Assembly (NCBI GenBank): GCA_037013685.1
Contig: CM072894.1
Span: 33,535,029 to 33,599,028, forward strand
DNA: 64,000 bases
DNA from: Acridotheres tristis
Lineage: Eukaryota; Chordata; Aves; Passeriformes; Sturnidae
Direction of reading: 5' to 3'
Below, piece after piece: positions 59,681-64,000 of this stretch (position 1 is the stretch's first letter; every line of letters starts with the position of its first letter). Under the pieces are notes generated by a model. The model was given only the letters and a program-made list of their open reading frames with translations. It was not told where the DNA came from and did not search any database. A program made the position numbers and the translations under genes.

Positions 59681-62600
59681 GTACGTGTGACATGCAGGGG
59701 AAAACCTTTCTCCAGGAATAAAAACAAATTTGGTTTATTTTAAGACTCAAAACCCTGAAACTCTGTAGGCAGAATTTAGTTCCTTTTATTCTTATGTTTG
59801 AAATTAGATTTTCTTGTATGTGGGCTAACATTTTATTTTAAGGCTGCGAGTGATTTAGGGGGTGAATGTATGTGATAATGAATGACCATGTGCATATCAT
59901 GAAACTAAGTGCAGCAGAGGGGTTCTTGGAGCATCATAAACTACTTGGACTAACACATGAAGCCCTTTTAAAGGGCACTTGGTATTACAGAATCTCAGTC
60001 ACTCTTCCAGAAGTAAAATTATGAACTTTCCCCTTTGACAAGTTATTTCTATCTAGACATTTTCTGCTTTTCCTCTTTTCCCTGCCACTGAATCCCGACT
60101 CATATTTGAGAGTTGCTTATGCCAATGGAGCAGATAATTGAGGCAGGACCTGCTATTGATGAGTTTCCATTACCCTGCTGTCCCCCTTGCTGCAGGACTT
60201 TGGCAGGAAGTGCTTCTGGTTATTCCAGTGGCTGAGGAGCCCTGGAGACTCCTCCTGGTGAATTTGCCATGAAAGCAGTCGGCTGAGTGTGAATGCAAAT
60301 TTCCTCTATCACTTCTTACTCCGTGTAGATGCTGAAATAATCTTTCACTGGGATTTCCTTCAGAGTTGTCTCTGAAGGGGGAAGAGACATTATCTTGGCA
60401 GGGTCTTCTTCTCCCCAGCCCTCCCAGCTGTTGTCAAGGCTAGGTTAGTAGATTTTGGGGAGATCTGGCCCATATTTCAATGTAGGTGCTGAAGGCAACT
60501 CTCAGTAGCGACTGTCAGAACTGAGTTATCTGGCATTGGTTTGTGCCATCACTAAGGAAAAATATTACCCTTATGTTGACCTACTGTATTTTAGATATTG
60601 TATCGTAATTTCTCCTCCAACTGCAGACAAGTGTTCAATGAGAAAATTATGGTCTTTCTCCTTCAAGAAAAGCAAATGGGGTTGGAACAATTGGGAGCAG
60701 AGACATTAAAAAATGTTTCATGACAAGTTTATAAATAAACTTATAAATAAAATCCCTCTCTGAATTCTTTATGAACTTTCCAAATAGCTAAAATAGTGGG
60801 TGTTATTATTGGAGCAGAACAAATGCAATAAATTATTGTAGTTGGTCTATCTGTGATGGAAACAGTGAGAATATAAATAAAAGTGTGGTTACACTGGGGA
60901 TCATTGGGCTATGTAGAAAAATCCCATCTGCAGAATGAAATAAAAATCCCAAAATGCAGATTTGTGGGTTCTGATTTTGTAAGTTTCTGTTGTTGTACCT
61001 GGTGCTGCTCAGGAGGTTAAAAAGTTACTTCCCTTGCTTTCATTACATTCAAGGGCAAGCTCAGCAAGCCCTCATCCATTAAGCATCACAGGACATAAAA
61101 ATGTGGAAATAGGAAGGGATGGAAGGTGTTGAAATGCTGAACACAGGTGATTTAGGGGTTTCTCCAGTATGACCCATCTGCCTTGGCCAGTGGATATTCT
61201 TGTTCTGGTAGGGTACAACTAGGAAGCTGTGGACACGTGGGGAAAGGTGCCTTGGAATTTTCAATTGAAAATCATGAATTTAACTAAGCATGCAGACAAG
61301 AATTTCTCACGTCATATTCCCAGGCACCCGAATTAGTAACCAAGGTAAGACCACTGATGTTCTTCACGTAACCAGGAGAGGGAGATCCAAGATTCCCCAA
61401 AGGACAGCTGGAAGCTTCTGAATTATCATTTTTTTGTGCATCACCTTCTGTTTGCCTCTGATTTGTTTGCAGAATGTGGAGCCCCGTGGCAGGCTGAGCC
61501 CTGACCTCCTGCCACTGCCACTGCCAGGGTCCCTCTGGCCCCAGCTGTAGGTTAAGAGTCACTGCAAAAAGCAGAGAATGAGGCTGGGACCCCTTTACCC
61601 TTAACCATCTGTCATGTAGAGGCTGCCAACTAAGTTTCTATTTTAATATTAATTTAACTGCAAGATGCATTGTAGGTGCAAGGAGATGGAAATGAGAGCT
61701 TCACTTAAATTTCATCTAATTGCTCATCCATCCCCTTACTTTTATTTACCAAGCTCCACGTGGCACCAGTGCTTTTACATCACCATGGCTTAACCACAAG
61801 GAACTTTTTATGATTTTCGTCATGGTAAACAAATATTCTAAAATTTTCAATAAAAATTATGACTGGAGTCACCCTAACACTAACCCAATTTTTTGTTTTT
61901 AGAATTATTTCCTGGGAAGTGTTTCCTGTTGTTTCCCACAAAGATAGAAGGCATGGTTTAGATTCTGTTCTCCAGAATTTTTGGGGTTTTGTTTGATTAA
62001 ATTGTAAAATGTGGTATTGGCTCACATCTGGCCCTCAAATTTATGTGCAGGATTTTATTTAGAAAATACTGTCATGGCTTTTTTCAGAACACAGATGAGT
62101 GATTTTTAGAATGCAAATGAATTAATATTTCCCAAATAATGGATGTATCATTGTAAATTCCAATTTTTAAAACTGTATGCAATAGTGAAGAGGCTAAAAG
62201 GATAAATGGAGGGGAAAAAAGCTATGTTAAAATGTTATTTTCAATGTGATATTCCACAGATTTATGAAATGATTTGCGTTGGAAGGGATCTTAAAGTTCC
62301 AACCCTCTCAATTTATGCTTAAGTACCATTTTCCAGCAAAAAATAATATTGATTATGTATGAGTACGTAGCTGAATGAATTCTGAATTTACTTTCTTATT
62401 GACTTTAATGTAAAAACAATAACAGAATTTTACTGTGTTTTTTATTCAGTATTGAACATGTTATGGAGGAGGAGGAAGAATTGTCATTTCTCACCCTAAG
62501 CAGCAGTAGCAAGTAAAACTCTTTGGTGAGATTTATTCAGGAATGGACCAAAGACTGTAAAACACCTTTGTCTGCTTAATGGTTTATAGAGCACGAACAC

Positions 62601-64000
62601 CTTGCTTATTAAACACAGTCACATTTTCTTGTTCAATGAAAGTTACAGTAGTAAATACCTTGTGAAATGAAGAGTCAAGGTCAGTGGAGGCCAAAGCTTT
62701 TTTTCTACACTCACACCAAGTGGCAGAATGCAGTGAAGGCAATCTCTGCTTCTCCTACCAGACTTTATTAAAACATTACAACCTTGGCAGGATCACCTTC
62801 TGATGGAACAAGATTAACTGTGTGGCTGCTGCTGTACGATGTGCTCGGGCAGGTCTCTGTTGAGGGAAGACTGAACGCTGAGCAGATTTGGAGTGACTTT
62901 GAGTGATAAGGATTATTTGAAATAGCCAAAATATTTTCAGAATTGGGGCCCTTAGCCTTATTTCCAATCATTTCACAAAATGCTTTTTACTTACTCCAGC
63001 GAGAATCAGACTTCCCCAGCAGTCAGAGAGGAGAAGGATGGCAGTGTCTGCCTAACGCAATCATAATTGTCTCTGAAGTTGTACTTTGCAAACGCTGCTT
63101 CCTTTTATTAAAGAGGAGATTTATCACGCAGAACATACAGGTTTTAGCCTGTCCTGGAGATATGGTATAAAGTTAGGAAATAAGGAAGGCAAACATAATT
63201 TTGTCTCCCGTGTGCTGGGTCTTTGAATATTGTAATAGGTTAATTGGATCATGGAAAGGTTGTTTTCCGAAATGCGGTGCAGGTTATAAAGGATAACAGT
63301 TTTCCAATGACATGGATGAGGTTTGTTTTGTGGGCATGAAATTCAATAATGGAAGGCTTTTAATAAATATATAATTTACAGAAGACCAAGACTTACATGA
63401 CAAATGTAGTGTCATATTTAATTTGGGATGCTAGCATGCAGCTAAAAGTGATCTACAGATTAACCATTTGTTTTATATGGCATCAGTACAGCAGGCAGAG
63501 GATTACTCGTGCAGAATTTGCTGTGAAAGCCACAGATTTCACAAAAGGAACAGACGGACAAATAAGAACAATACCATTTCTTGATCCTGTCCCTTTTTTC
63601 AGCTTCAAGAGTTCCATAGAAATATTAAGACTGCAAATAATACTGTTTCTAGCTGCAATCACTCTCTCTATAGCTGTCTCCTGGATCTGCAATAGAACAA
63701 CCCCAAGGTGACCTCTTCCAGCAGCATGGAGCCTTCAGATCCAATGCTATCACAGGGAAGAAAAGAAAGCAAAGGAGAGAGTTTAAGTGAAGGAAAAAGC
63801 TTATTTTTCCCTATGAAGAACTAGTTTTTCATATATTTCTTTCCACAAACTTGATGATGTTCCTGGTATCTGAATGAGGAGGGAGCTTGTTCATGACATC
63901 TCTCCTCTTTGTTGTGGCTCATCCCCTGGACTGATCATTCCCAGTCACTGACATATTTTCCAAATTCTTCTGTCCAAAACCTGGAGATTTCAGCAACACC
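59681..64000 (+). other. KYNU: Start of the next KYNU intron, open to the window edge
   Basis: The donor GTACGT opens this stretch. I looked for the next expected peptide, the part beginning with the residues around EIALMN in human, and did not see it, so the intron is probably longer than 4.3 kb. One CR1 minus-strand remnant lies at 62254-62308. The 104-codon open frame at 63397-63711 matches nothing I recognise and has no conserved boundaries. Confidence 0.75.
62254..62308 (-). mobile_element. Short CR1 3' remnant, minus strand, in KYNU intron
   Basis: CCACAGATTTATGAAATG, CGTTGGAAGGGATCTTAAAG and TTCCAACCCTC match the reverse complement of the CR1 3' terminus with several substitutions. 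Confidence 0.65.

Noticed and set aside
63397..63711. 104-codon open frame with a hydrophobic C-terminal stretch
   Set aside because: No family resemblance, no splice or promoter signals, and it lies inside a KYNU intron.

Overview
The window looks like a piece of a bird nuclear chromosome. It is AT-rich, most of it is non-coding, and it carries eight truncated CR1 LINE fragments of the avian type on both strands. It has no bacterial-style gene packing: nearly all open reading frames are short and match nothing I recognise. The coding sequence I can support forms one vertebrate gene split by introns.

That gene is kynureninase (KYNU), on the plus strand, entering from its 5' side. Three coding exons are visible at 47296-47464, 52841-52961 and 59598-59680. 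Their phases join without a break (phase 1 at the first junction, phase 2 at the second), each boundary has GT/AG signals, and together they give 124 codons plus one base, about the first quarter of the enzyme. His102 and the GNSLG loop fall at the same residue numbers as in the human protein as I recall it. The rest of the enzyme, including the PLP-lysine exon, must lie beyond 64000. A splice acceptor just before the start codon (47274) implies at least one non-coding first exon and a promoter further upstream, which I could not locate.

Positions 1-47274 are gene-poor flank. In mammals the 5' neighbour of KYNU is LRP1B, but no LRP1B exon is visible. This flank holds CR1 fragments, a likely ancient MIR-type SINE (about 5285-5450), simple repeats including a pure (ATTTT)14 array at 37348-37418, several hairpins and palindromes, and stretches that look like conserved non-coding elements.

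The KYNU introns hold the most interesting structure. A six-copy 30-bp minisatellite (52626-52805) ends 35 bp before coding exon 2. It is open in the exon's frame and carries acceptor-like CAG sites in the exact phase of the real acceptor. Intron 47465-52840 also has a perfect 22-bp forkhead-like palindrome next to a GATA-motif cluster with 13-bp inverted arms (49668-49783). Intron 52962-59597 holds a 48-bp exon-like segment (54406-54453) that would introduce a stop if spliced in. No CRISPR array, tRNA, rRNA, intact mobile element or novel protein system was seen.
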